Of a stretch of DNA of 23,125 bases, positions 1 to 7,487 are shown piece after piece. The notes under the pieces were generated by a model. The model was given only the letters and a program-made list of their open reading frames with translations, made no database searches and had not been told where the DNA came from. Each line of letters opens with the position of its first letter. Positions within the stretch are counted from its first letter, which is position 1. This DNA comes from JAZDHV01 sp043810355 (GTDB taxonomy: Archaea > Nanobdellota > Nanobdellia > Woesearchaeales > JAGVYU01): contig JBDROB010000067.1 of assembly GCA_043810355.1 (NCBI GenBank), forward strand, positions 1-23,125, given 5' to 3'. Both the position numbers and the translations under genes were made by a program.

Positions 1-32
1 TTTTATCGAGAGACAAAAGAACATCAATGTGA

Positions 33-125
33 AAAGTAGTTCACAAAATGAAATGGTATATGGTGGTATGTTCTCTTTTTAAAGTTTATAAATGACCTAT
101 ATACTGCAGAAGTGAGAACTACTTT
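33..125. repeat. Spaced inverted repeat downstream of the cupredoxin/lipoprotein operon
   Basis: AAAGTAGTTCAC at 33-44 is complementary to GTGAGAACTACTTT at 112-125, apart from one bulged T. The roughly 67 bases between them include a TTTATAAA TATA-like box near 88-95. The repeat lies in the first 167 bases, beyond the 3' end of the minus-strand operon, and no gene is supported here. It could be a 3' UTR fold or an operator pair for a gene left of the window. Confidence 0.35.
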
Positions 126-167
126 CCGAATTATTCAGTAATCAACATATTATGATAATAAAAAAAA

Positions 168-830
168 TTATGGATAGGTTGATGATTGGCCTTTCTTATT
201 GCTTAGACCAATAAATCTTCCTACAAACAAGCCTAATAATGATATCAACATTATGACTCCTAACATAGGTGTCTTTATCATAGGCAATACATCAAAATCC
301 CTGACAGCACTTCCTGTGATCAATGATCTCTCAACAACAATGATTTTTGCTGACTTCATATTGGATGAAAATATGGCATCAATATAAGTATAAGTGCCTG
401 GCTCATCAAACGTATGTGTAAACTCATCATTTTCATATAATCTTTCACTCCTGAACTCATTATATTGGTCCTTGACTAAATGAGGACGAGGATTGCCATC
501 CACAACATCCTTATTTACCCACTTGACTGTCTCTCCAGTGAATATTGTCAATTCTCCTGGATCAAATCTAAGATCCCTAATCTCAACAATATGTTCCTCA
601 GGCAGATCAGCAACAGGATTAGTGACAACTGGTTTTGCATCAATAGGCTTAGGAAACTCAGTAACAGGAGGCGAGGTTGGAAGTGAGCTAGATTGAGTGG
701 TTGTAGTCTCAATTGGCCCATATATTGTTTGATTATTAGGGGAAAGGATGAATATTGAGATGATAACTACAAAAAAGACAAAGAGGGCTAAAATTAACCC
801 ATTATTCTGCTTAAAGATAGATATTTTCAT
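168..830 (-). CDS. Membrane-anchored cupredoxin-fold protein, copper ligands largely lost
   Basis: This 220-residue protein has an N-terminal membrane helix (about 12-30), a Thr/Ser/Pro-rich linker (about 38-75), a cupredoxin-like beta domain (about 78-167), and a C-terminal membrane helix (about 188-208) with a short charged tail. The domain has the usual pattern: an acidic-aromatic 'RFDPGELTIFTGETVKW' strand, a PH dipeptide, and a 'GTYTYIDAIFSSNM' end. In copper-binding members that last stretch carries Cys and His ligands. Here the Cys position is Asp and the His position is Phe or Ser, while the first His and the final Met remain, so an intact type I copper site is unlikely. Its start overlaps the stop of the upstream lipoprotein gene (ATGA at 827-830), so the two are cotranscribed and probably translationally coupled. 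The domain probably sits outside the membrane, near the S-layer. The fold call is firm; the function is unknown. Confidence 0.75.
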   Translation of the reverse strand: MKISIFKQNNGLILALFVFFVVIISIFILSPNNQTIYGPIETTTTQSSSLPTSPPVTEFPKPIDAKPVVTNPVADLPEEHIVEIRDLRFDPGELTIFTGETVKWVNKDVVDGNPRPHLVKDQYNEFRSERLYENDEFTHTFDEPGTYTYIDAIFSSNMKSAKIIVVERSLITGSAVRDFDVLPMIKTPMLGVIMLISLLGLFVGRFIGLSNKKGQSSTYP

Positions 831-1531
831 TTTTCAGTATACCCTCCAGGAATATTGACATCCTCATCCTTGACATTATTTACAGTAATATCTTCAAAGA
901 TAATTGTGATACTATTGATTTTTACCTCATATGGAATACCATAATATGTGCTTATCCACAATTCACCTGTATTTCCTTCATTATTCTCAAAAGTTACCAG
1001 ATTTGTTGGGACACTATTTATTTGTTTAGATCTTTTCTTGTCAATTGAACCTGAATCAATTGAAACAAGGATATCAATAGGAGTATTCATGGGCCTGAAT
1101 TCCTCATAATCAACTTCCCAAAACTTTTTTTCCACTAGACTTGAACAAATTTGCGATTCACAGACAGCATAAGCCTTTTTCTCAGATGTGTCTATATATA
1201 CTGCATCATACCTGTCATCATCTCTTATGCCTCTTTTTTCAAAGAGTTCCCTTTTAACCTTGTTTCCCTTAATATGTAAAACATCCTTTGAAATTCCCTC
1301 AATATATTTTATTGAATTGACTGCGATCCCTTTATCAATCAATTCCTTTAGATCAGGGCTGATTTCAGGCATTGTTGATGTAGTTGTTGTGATTGAATCA
1401 CTTTCAGTAGTTGTTGCCCCTGATCCAGCTGTTGCAGTTGATAAAGTTGATGAAGTGGATGTTTCAGCATCAGAGCTACATGAAACAAGGAATAAAATAG
1501 ATAGAACCAAAAATAATACTGTTTTTCTCAA
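827..1531 (-). CDS. Secreted lipoprotein with Thr-rich linker, function unknown
   Basis: The signal peptide 'RKTVLFLVLSILFLVSC' ends in a lipobox (LVSC), so the protein is probably lipid-anchored at that Cys. A Ser/Thr-rich linker (to about residue 55) follows, likely glycosylated, then a globular domain of roughly 175 residues rich in beta strands. Its end ('GELWISTYYGIPYEVKI' to 'DEDVNIP') recalls LppX/LolA-like lipid-carrier folds, but this is only a guess. A conserved-looking Cys pair (CESQICSS) lies mid-domain. The frame opens at a GTG at 1540, but the TTG at 1531 is preferred: it has GGGTG (1538-1542) at six-base spacing and gives a standard signal peptide. It is the first gene of an operon with the cupredoxin-like protein, sharing an ATGA overlap. 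Confidence 0.7.
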   Translation of the reverse strand: MRKTVLFLVLSILFLVSCSSDAETSTSSTLSTATAGSGATTTESDSITTTTSTMPEISPDLKELIDKGIAVNSIKYIEGISKDVLHIKGNKVKRELFEKRGIRDDDRYDAVYIDTSEKKAYAVCESQICSSLVEKKFWEVDYEEFRPMNTPIDILVSIDSGSIDKKRSKQINSVPTNLVTFENNEGNTGELWISTYYGIPYEVKINSITIIFEDITVNNVKDEDVNIPGGYTEK

Positions 1532-1571
1532 TGACCACACCCTTTTACAATCTGTTTTAAGAATGTTATAA

Positions 1572-1579
1572 TATATAAA
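1572..1579 (-). promoter_or_regulatory. TATA box of the lipoprotein operon
   Basis: On the minus strand TTTATATA lies at 1579-1572. The expected transcription start about 26 bases downstream falls near 1549, giving a short leader that contains the GGGTG ribosome-binding site at 1542-1538 before the TTG start at 1531. Confidence 0.5.
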
Positions 1580-1693
1580 TCTTGCTAATTAGGAAGGATT
1601 TCTAAAAGATTATGATTCATTGATATTGAGAGAAAATTAATAAAAACTAAAACAAGAAAGAATAAAAACTAAAATAATAAAGAAAAAATAAAA

Positions 1694-1710
1694 AAGGAGT
1701 TAGACTCCTT
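1694..1710 (-). terminator. Hairpin terminator of the S-layer gene
   Basis: AAGGAGT-TAG-ACTCCTT forms a 7-bp perfect stem with a 3-base loop. Read on the minus strand it begins 14 bases past the S-layer stop codon and is followed at once by a T-rich run (TTTATTTTTTT), which favours release of RNA polymerase. Confidence 0.7.
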
Positions 1711-1723
1711 ATTCTTCTACCTC

Positions 1724-4324
1724 TTATTCTACTGGGGCTTCAGTTGTTGTAGTCACAGCCTGTGTAGTAGTTGTTACCATTGGGGTTCCAACACTGATGT
1801 CATTTAGTGTTGTTCCAGTGACTTCAACTTCCATACCAGACAAGTCAGCTTGGTGCTCTTCATAGTTAGCAATAACTCTAGCTGCTCTTCTGGTGTCCTG
1901 TGCTCTCCAACCTGCTATAATAAGAGCTACATTGCCATTATCATGCTCTAAAAGCTTGAGTATAGCCTTGTTCTCCTGCAAGCCAATTGGGTTTGCTCCA
2001 GCTGCACCGCATGTGTAATCTGGCAATCCAGCTAATGCTGCAGTTATTGAGTTGACACAAGCTCCACCAATTGAGATCACATTCTGTGCTTCTGCATCAG
2101 CAACTTCACTGTCCAGTTTTGAGCTTCCAACTTCAATCCTGTTGATGTTGACATTCTCAGATCCTGCTCCACCTGTTGTGGATACTGATGTGCTTTCTGT
2201 TGTCACATACAACAATGGTGTTCTCTGCACTTTAGGATATTCTAAGTTCAATGTGTCTGGATCACTTGTTGGGTTGTCCCATACTATATAGCCACCCATT
2301 GATGTATAAGCTAAGTTCTGGTTGCTATCACCAGGAGGGCTTATAAAATTAAGGGTTGACACAGTTCCTTCACTAAAGCCCAGTTCACCACCTGACGCAG
2401 TTATGTTGAGACTCAATGCTGTAGGTGGCAGATTTTCGTAGTCATCAGCATCTGGTGTAGTAATATTTACCACTACAGAATTTGTCAAGTTCTCAACAGT
2501 CAATTGTGCACCAGCATCAGTTGTTATTGAGACAGTCTTTGTTGGAGCAAGTGCACCACTTGCATCTAAGTCCATAAAGATATCAAAATTAGATGTCGTT
2601 GTGTTCGAAGCTGCATATACATTATACTGTGATCCGCCCATTGATAATGTTGCAATTGAATCATCAATTGATCCTACAGTACTGAAATTTCCATCAGAGC
2701 TTGCTGTATGTGATCTCTCAATAGTCTCTCCTGTTCCTAGATTCTTGAACTTAACTGTCTTTGAATCAGAACTTGATTTTGAAGCTCCAAGATATTTTAA
2801 AGCCCAAGTGTTCTTGTTTCCAGCACTCTGAGATGAATCTTCAAGAATGATATAATCATTCTTCTCAATTGTAAGATTCTCATTCATGATCAAATCATAG
2901 CTGTCATCTCCAAGCTTCATGACATTTGTACTTGTTGTTGCAACCAATGGCACAGTGACATCATTTCCAGCACCATCTGCAAAGTTCAGATTATACTGGT
3001 CAGATCCAGAGGTTGATATTCTGATTGTCTCAGTGTTAACATCAGCAAGGCCTAAAAATTCTATATCCCAACTGCCTGGGAATAAGGCATCAGGCTCATC
3101 CATCTGCTCACTCAGAGATTCATCAGCTTCAACATAAAAATTGTCACTTGCATTAATTTCAACTATTATTTTCTGAAGCTTATACAGTTGATTTGTTGCT
3201 GTCTCATTGGTTCCTCTAAGGATGACATTTGCATCAGATATTGAGTCATCATTGACTTTTAGAGAATTGGATGAAGAAGTGTCTGTAATATCATCATCCT
3301 TTAACTCAATCTTCTGAGCTCCAAGATAAAACTCTACCAAGTCAAGAGTTACATCACCAGCTTCGTTTGGAATAAGATCTGTAACACCAATCTCCATTCC
3401 ATCATCTAGTCTGTCACTGCCGCCATCAGCGATTGAGTTTGTAGACTCACCATTGACACTGAATTTTGCATAAATTGTGCCTTGGTCAGTTATTGCAGTT
3501 GCTGTGACTTCATAGTCTTTTCCTTCAATAGTATAGGTTTTTGTCTCTCCTTCTTCTAGTGTATCTTTTACAGAGCCACCAAATAAGGTCAGAGTCAATC
3601 CAGATCCTGATGATGAAGGTCTCCTTGCTTTTACGATTGTATAAGGTCTTCCAGCAATTGATATCTCTTCATCTTCATAATCACCTAGATATGTTCCAGT
3701 TGATGTTGTTGTTCCAGTTGAGTCTTCTGTGTCTGATTCAAAATCAGTTGTAAATTCAAGTTCATATCGTGCAATTGAATCTGAATTTGCAATATAGAAC
3801 ATTGGACCAACATTGTCATCATCGTCTCTTTTCAGCATTACATACTCTGTTGCAGTATTATCAAAATATAAAGCCTGTGTATAATCAAAGGTTCCTTTAT
3901 TATTTGATAAGCTTCCATCTTTTAAGATATCAAGATTGTCTCCATCAACATATGTTGTTACATTCTTAATATTCTCAAAATTACTTCCTGCATCTAGGTT
4001 CTCACTAACTTCCAATGTCTTTGAGCTTGTTCCAACTTTCCAAGCATCGCCTGAAACAGTCTGTGTTGTTCCTGTGCCTCCAGTTGTTGATGCGAACTGC
4101 AAGCTTGCAATGATATCGGTCACTCCGATAATATCAGATGCAAGTCCTGCTGGATCTGTTCCGCCAGTTCCAACAACTAGAATTCCATTAAATACTCCGT
4201 CCTGGATAAAAGGGACAGGGTATTGATTTAAATCTGCTGCCATAGCACCAAACATGGTTGCGCCGACTAAAGATAAACCAGCGCCAAGGGCAGCCACTCT
4301 TTTTATTGCTTTCCCAATTTTCAT
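1724..4324 (-). CDS. S-layer protein (methanococcal-type S_layer_N/S_layer_C)
   Basis: This 866-residue protein is the likely main cell-surface lattice subunit. The start is typical of archaeal S-layer precursors: a basic n-region (MKIGKAIKRV), a hydrophobic core, and a cleavage site around AMA-AD at residues 28-30. The mature N-terminus ('DLNQYPVPFIQDG', then a Gly-rich nucleotide-pocket-like segment and 'DIIGVTDI') matches the S_layer_N family. The middle is acidic, rich in Thr/Ser/Asp and beta-prone. The end holds an S_layer_C-like block ('RRAARVIANYEEHQADLSGMEVEVTGT') followed by a Thr-rich tail (TTTTQAVTTTTEAPVE), a probable O-glycosylated stalk. No C-terminal membrane helix is seen, so anchoring must be indirect. 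The start is fixed by a strong AAGGAGGT at 4338-4331, six bases before ATG. A terminator follows the stop. Confidence 0.9.
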   Translation of the reverse strand: MKIGKAIKRVAALGAGLSLVGATMFGAMAADLNQYPVPFIQDGVFNGILVVGTGGTDPAGLASDIIGVTDIIASLQFASTTGGTGTTQTVSGDAWKVGTSSKTLEVSENLDAGSNFENIKNVTTYVDGDNLDILKDGSLSNNKGTFDYTQALYFDNTATEYVMLKRDDDDNVGPMFYIANSDSIARYELEFTTDFESDTEDSTGTTTSTGTYLGDYEDEEISIAGRPYTIVKARRPSSSGSGLTLTLFGGSVKDTLEEGETKTYTIEGKDYEVTATAITDQGTIYAKFSVNGESTNSIADGGSDRLDDGMEIGVTDLIPNEAGDVTLDLVEFYLGAQKIELKDDDITDTSSSNSLKVNDDSISDANVILRGTNETATNQLYKLQKIIVEINASDNFYVEADESLSEQMDEPDALFPGSWDIEFLGLADVNTETIRISTSGSDQYNLNFADGAGNDVTVPLVATTSTNVMKLGDDSYDLIMNENLTIEKNDYIILEDSSQSAGNKNTWALKYLGASKSSSDSKTVKFKNLGTGETIERSHTASSDGNFSTVGSIDDSIATLSMGGSQYNVYAASNTTTSNFDIFMDLDASGALAPTKTVSITTDAGAQLTVENLTNSVVVNITTPDADDYENLPPTALSLNITASGGELGFSEGTVSTLNFISPPGDSNQNLAYTSMGGYIVWDNPTSDPDTLNLEYPKVQRTPLLYVTTESTSVSTTGGAGSENVNINRIEVGSSKLDSEVADAEAQNVISIGGACVNSITAALAGLPDYTCGAAGANPIGLQENKAILKLLEHDNGNVALIIAGWRAQDTRRAARVIANYEEHQADLSGMEVEVTGTTLNDISVGTPMVTTTTQAVTTTTEAPVE

Positions 4325-4387
4325 CTAAACACCTCCTTGTTCAGAATAGTTATCATCTCTTTTAAATTTTCTTCATTTATTTATTTT

Positions 4388-4406
4388 TATCAGCTCATAG
4401 CTGATA
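4388..4406 (-). promoter_or_regulatory. Hairpin in the S-layer leader
   Basis: TATCAGCT-CAT-AGCTGATA is a perfect 8-bp inverted repeat with a 3-base loop in the untranslated leader, about 65 bases before the S-layer start. A stabilising 5' stem or a regulator site would both fit. Confidence 0.45.
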
Positions 4407-4467
4407 TTCACCAGCTGAATCAGACCTTATACAAGCCTTATGGGCTCATTATAAATCCCAACTTTTG

Positions 4468-4488
4468 CTAAACCACGAGATGGTTTAG
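4468..4488 (-). promoter_or_regulatory. Second inverted repeat upstream of the S-layer gene
   Basis: CTAAACCA-CGAGA-TGGTTTAG is a perfect 8-bp inverted repeat with a 5-base loop. A minus-strand TATA-like CTTATAAG (about 4529-4537) and a pair of inverted TTTATAA elements (4628-4648) lie further upstream. The leader would then be roughly 180 or 280 bases, depending on which box is used. The rest of 4489-4680 is AT-rich with no supportable gene. Confidence 0.4.
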
Positions 4489-4680
4489 GCTGGTCAGATT
4501 GCATAATTGCCAATAACTGACTTATAAAGCTTTCGAAAATATAGTCGAGAAATGAGGCATAAATTCAAGACTAAGGCCTGAAATGGTTGAATTCGATAAA
4601 ATTAAGTATTATTCACTCTGGAATAGTATTTATAATGGGTTTATAAATGATGCAAAGTTTTACTGGAAAGATTAGATGTC

Positions 4681-5229
4681 TCATTTTTTGCCTGAAATCT
4701 CCTCTTTTCTAGCAAGCAGCCATAACATGTCTGAAAGCCTATTCAAATATATCAAAATATCCCTATTCTCAAGCAACTTATTATTGTCAAGAGCCACAAC
4801 TGTCCTCTCTGCCCTCCTGCAGATAGTTCTTGCAAGCTCAAATAATGCAGAATTCCAGTTTTCGCCTGGAATAGACCAGCCCATATTAAGATCATATTTT
4901 TCCTGGATCTCATTGATCCTGTCCTGGATAAAATCAATATGGCTTTCACCAATCAGATCCTTATTGTCTTTCTTATCATAACTGATATTATCATATAGTG
5001 TAGTTGCCAGCTCCTTATTGATCTGGAACATATCTTTTTGGATCCTCAGTATTTCCTCCTTTAGGTCATTATCAGTTACTGCAGCCCTAATAAGGCCAAG
5101 AGCAGCATTCAGCTCATCAACTGACCCATAAGCATCAACCCTAAGATTATGTTTTGGCACTTTTCTGCCAAACATCACAGAAGTATTTCCCTTATCTCCA
5201 AATTTTGTTGAAATAGACCATTTGACCAT
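4681..5229 (-). CDS. Cobalamin adenosyltransferase, PduO/MMAB type
   Basis: This 182-residue protein transfers the adenosyl group of ATP to cob(I)alamin to form adenosylcobalamin. The N-terminal segment ('STKFGDKGNTSVMFGRKV') is the family ATP-binding loop. 'DAYGSVDELNAALGLIRA' forms the first conserved helix, 'ELARTICRRAERTVVAL' is the signature with the ATP-contacting arginines, and 'YLNRLSDMLWLLAR' is the C-terminal signature. Length is normal for the family, which works as a trimer in the cytoplasm. It lies downstream of two class II ribonucleotide reductase genes on the same strand, so its product supplies their cofactor. Cotranscription is possible, although a 172-bp AT-rich gap separates them. 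Confidence 0.9.
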   Translation of the reverse strand: MVKWSISTKFGDKGNTSVMFGRKVPKHNLRVDAYGSVDELNAALGLIRAAVTDNDLKEEILRIQKDMFQINKELATTLYDNISYDKKDNKDLIGESHIDFIQDRINEIQEKYDLNMGWSIPGENWNSALFELARTICRRAERTVVALDNNKLLENRDILIYLNRLSDMLWLLARKEEISGKK

Positions 5230-5286
5230 TTTTATTTAAAACCTATTTGGTATAATATATTTTATAATGTGCATTATAGATTATAT

Positions 5287-5400
5287 ATTAATCTCATACT
5301 TTATAATATACTGTTTATGATATATATTCCACATAATATATTTATTATTAATTTCATATTTTGTAACATATATTTAATAATATATATTTTGTTTATATGA
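5287..5400. repeat. Imperfect tandem duplication (about 60-bp unit) in AT-rich spacer
   Basis: A stretch beginning ATTAATCTCATACTTTATAA at 5287 recurs as ATTAATTTCATATTTTGTAA at 5347. The two units line up over about 45 bases, roughly three quarters identical by eye. The spacer is almost pure A/T and separates the second RNR gene from the adenosyltransferase gene. It may supply a promoter for the latter, as several TATA-like boxes are present. Confidence 0.4.
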
Positions 5401-5402
5401 AT

Positions 5403-7466
5403 CTAAAAATCAGGAGTACCCATCTCTTTTATCTGATTATTTACTGATATGATATTCAACACTTGGTTTTGCCTTGATCCATCACGATAGATTGTGATGC
5501 CTTTGCACCCCATTTTCCAAGCAAGCATAAAAGTATCTTTTATGTCATCAAGTGTTGCTGTATTTGGAAAATTGATTGTCTTTGAAATCGCACTATCAAC
5601 ATATTTTTGAAGAGCAGCCTGAGTTTTCACATGATATTCTGGAGAGATCTCATGCGCAACAACAAAAATCTTCTGAAGATGCTCAGGCACTTTATCCAAT
5701 CCCTGAACACTGCCTCTTTCGGCAATCTTTTTTATCAATTCTTCACTATAAAAACCTTCCTCTTTTGCAGCTTCTTCAAAATATTTGTTTATGTAGACAA
5801 ACTCCTGATTTCCAAGCACTTTCTTGATAAATCCAAGGCCAAAATTCGGCTCGCATCCTGCTGAAACATTTGCCACCATGCTTATAGTGCCAGTCGGGCC
5901 AATAGAAGTGATAGAACTGTTTCTCATAGGCAAATTATCCTTCACAAAAATGCTCTTTGAGAATGACCTGAAAGGCCTTTTTTTCCTGCCAATCTCAATT
6001 GATTTATTATGTCCTTCTTCCTGAATAAAAGACATGACCTTTTTAGCAATATTAATCCCTTCTTCAGAATCATAAGGTATCCTCAATTGATAAAGCATGT
6101 CAGCATAACCCATGATACCAAGAGCAATCCTTCTTGTCCTTTTTATCATATTTTCACACTTCTTATCAGGATATTCAGATATATCAATGCAATTATCAAG
6201 CATCTCAACACCAATATGAACTGTTCTCTTCAACCTTTTCCACTCAATCTTCCTATTATTGACCATGTTTGCCAGATTGACACTCCCAAGAATTGCAGAT
6301 TCATACGCTAACATAGGCAGTTCTCCGCAAGGATCTGTAGCTGAAACCTTACCAAGGCCAGGCAAAGGATTTTTCTTATTAATGGTGTCCAAGAACAACA
6401 ATCCAGGCTCACCTGACTCCCATGAATGCCTGACAATAATATCAAACACTTTTTGAGCAGATGCTTTTCCAACAGGCTTTTTTAAATGAGGGTCTATAAG
6501 CCCATAATCAGATTTCTCTTCGAGAGATTTCATAAAATCATCAGTTATGCCCACAGAGATATTGAAGTTTATCAATAAATCAAGATTTTTCTTTGAAGTT
6601 ATAAAATTAACAATGTCAGGATGGTCAACCCTCAACACACCCATATTAGCACCCCTATTATTCCCTTTTTTAATTGTCTCTGTAGCAGAATCAAACAACC
6701 TGATAAAAGAGACAACTCCTGAAGCAGTCACATTAGGCGATGTAGACACACTTGATCCTCTTGGCCTGATCAAAGAGAAATCAAAACCAGTCCCAGCACC
6801 CTCTTTTTGTATGACTGCAGCCAATTTAAGCGAATCAAAAATGCCCTTTATATTATCCTGGACAGGCAGAACATAGCAAGAAGCCAGCTGCTTGCTCCTG
6901 ATACCTGCATTTGCAAGAACCCTGCCAGATGGCAAAAAATCAAGAGATCTCATGACATTATAAAATTCCTGCTCTTTTTCAGATGACTCTTGGAGATTTT
7001 CATTAAAAGCTATTGCTTTTGCAACTCTCTTAAACATCTCTGCCGGAGTCTCCTTAATCTTACCATTTTTATCCCTGGCAAGATACTTTGCTGCAACAAT
7101 CCTGACCTGATTGATGTCAAGCTTTGAATCATCGAGCAGACCATCAAGGATTGACTTCTTCTGATCCCTTAATCTGGCCCTTTCCTGACGATAAAGAATA
7201 AATGCCTTTGCAGTGGCTGCATGGCCCTCCTCAATAAGTACTTTTTCCAATAAATCCTGGATCTGCTCAACTGCAGGAATAGAATTTGCATGAAACCTTT
7301 CATTGAGGATCTGAACAACCTTAGAAGCCACTTCTTCAGCAAGCTGCTTGTCTGAGCCGCCGATTGATTTGGCAGTGTTAAATATTGCATTAACAATCCT
7401 GTTCTGATTAAATAAAACAATAGAACCATCGCGTTTTCTAATCTTAGTTATGTGATTTTCGGGCAT
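5403..7466 (-). CDS. nrdJ: Class II (B12-dependent) ribonucleotide reductase with ATP cone; redox-partner Cys missing
   Basis: This 687-residue adenosylcobalamin-dependent ribonucleotide reductase has an N-terminal ATP-cone (about 5-95: 'KIRKRDGSIVLFNQNRIVNA') for allosteric control, then the 10-stranded barrel. The first redox Cys is Cys197 (ASCYVLPV). The finger-loop motif is DPCGE, with thiyl-radical Cys380 and Glu382; the common Asn of NPCGE is Asp here. 'GPTGTISM' and the C-terminal 'GCKGITIYRDGSRQNQVL' are also present. The family's second redox Cys (CNLGSxNL) is replaced: this protein has 'ESAILGSVNL', Ala391. It also stops without the C-terminal Cys pair usual for NrdJ. It lies 21 bp downstream of a second, more complete paralog. 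It may need that paralog, may use another reductant, or may carry a local sequence error. The family call is very firm; the activity is uncertain. Confidence 0.9.
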   Translation of the reverse strand: MPENHITKIRKRDGSIVLFNQNRIVNAIFNTAKSIGGSDKQLAEEVASKVVQILNERFHANSIPAVEQIQDLLEKVLIEEGHAATAKAFILYRQERARLRDQKKSILDGLLDDSKLDINQVRIVAAKYLARDKNGKIKETPAEMFKRVAKAIAFNENLQESSEKEQEFYNVMRSLDFLPSGRVLANAGIRSKQLASCYVLPVQDNIKGIFDSLKLAAVIQKEGAGTGFDFSLIRPRGSSVSTSPNVTASGVVSFIRLFDSATETIKKGNNRGANMGVLRVDHPDIVNFITSKKNLDLLINFNISVGITDDFMKSLEEKSDYGLIDPHLKKPVGKASAQKVFDIIVRHSWESGEPGLLFLDTINKKNPLPGLGKVSATDPCGELPMLAYESAILGSVNLANMVNNRKIEWKRLKRTVHIGVEMLDNCIDISEYPDKKCENMIKRTRRIALGIMGYADMLYQLRIPYDSEEGINIAKKVMSFIQEEGHNKSIEIGRKKRPFRSFSKSIFVKDNLPMRNSSITSIGPTGTISMVANVSAGCEPNFGLGFIKKVLGNQEFVYINKYFEEAAKEEGFYSEELIKKIAERGSVQGLDKVPEHLQKIFVVAHEISPEYHVKTQAALQKYVDSAISKTINFPNTATLDDIKDTFMLAWKMGCKGITIYRDGSRQNQVLNIISVNNQIKEMGTPDF

Positions 7467-7487
7467 TATGATCTTTATTATATTATA

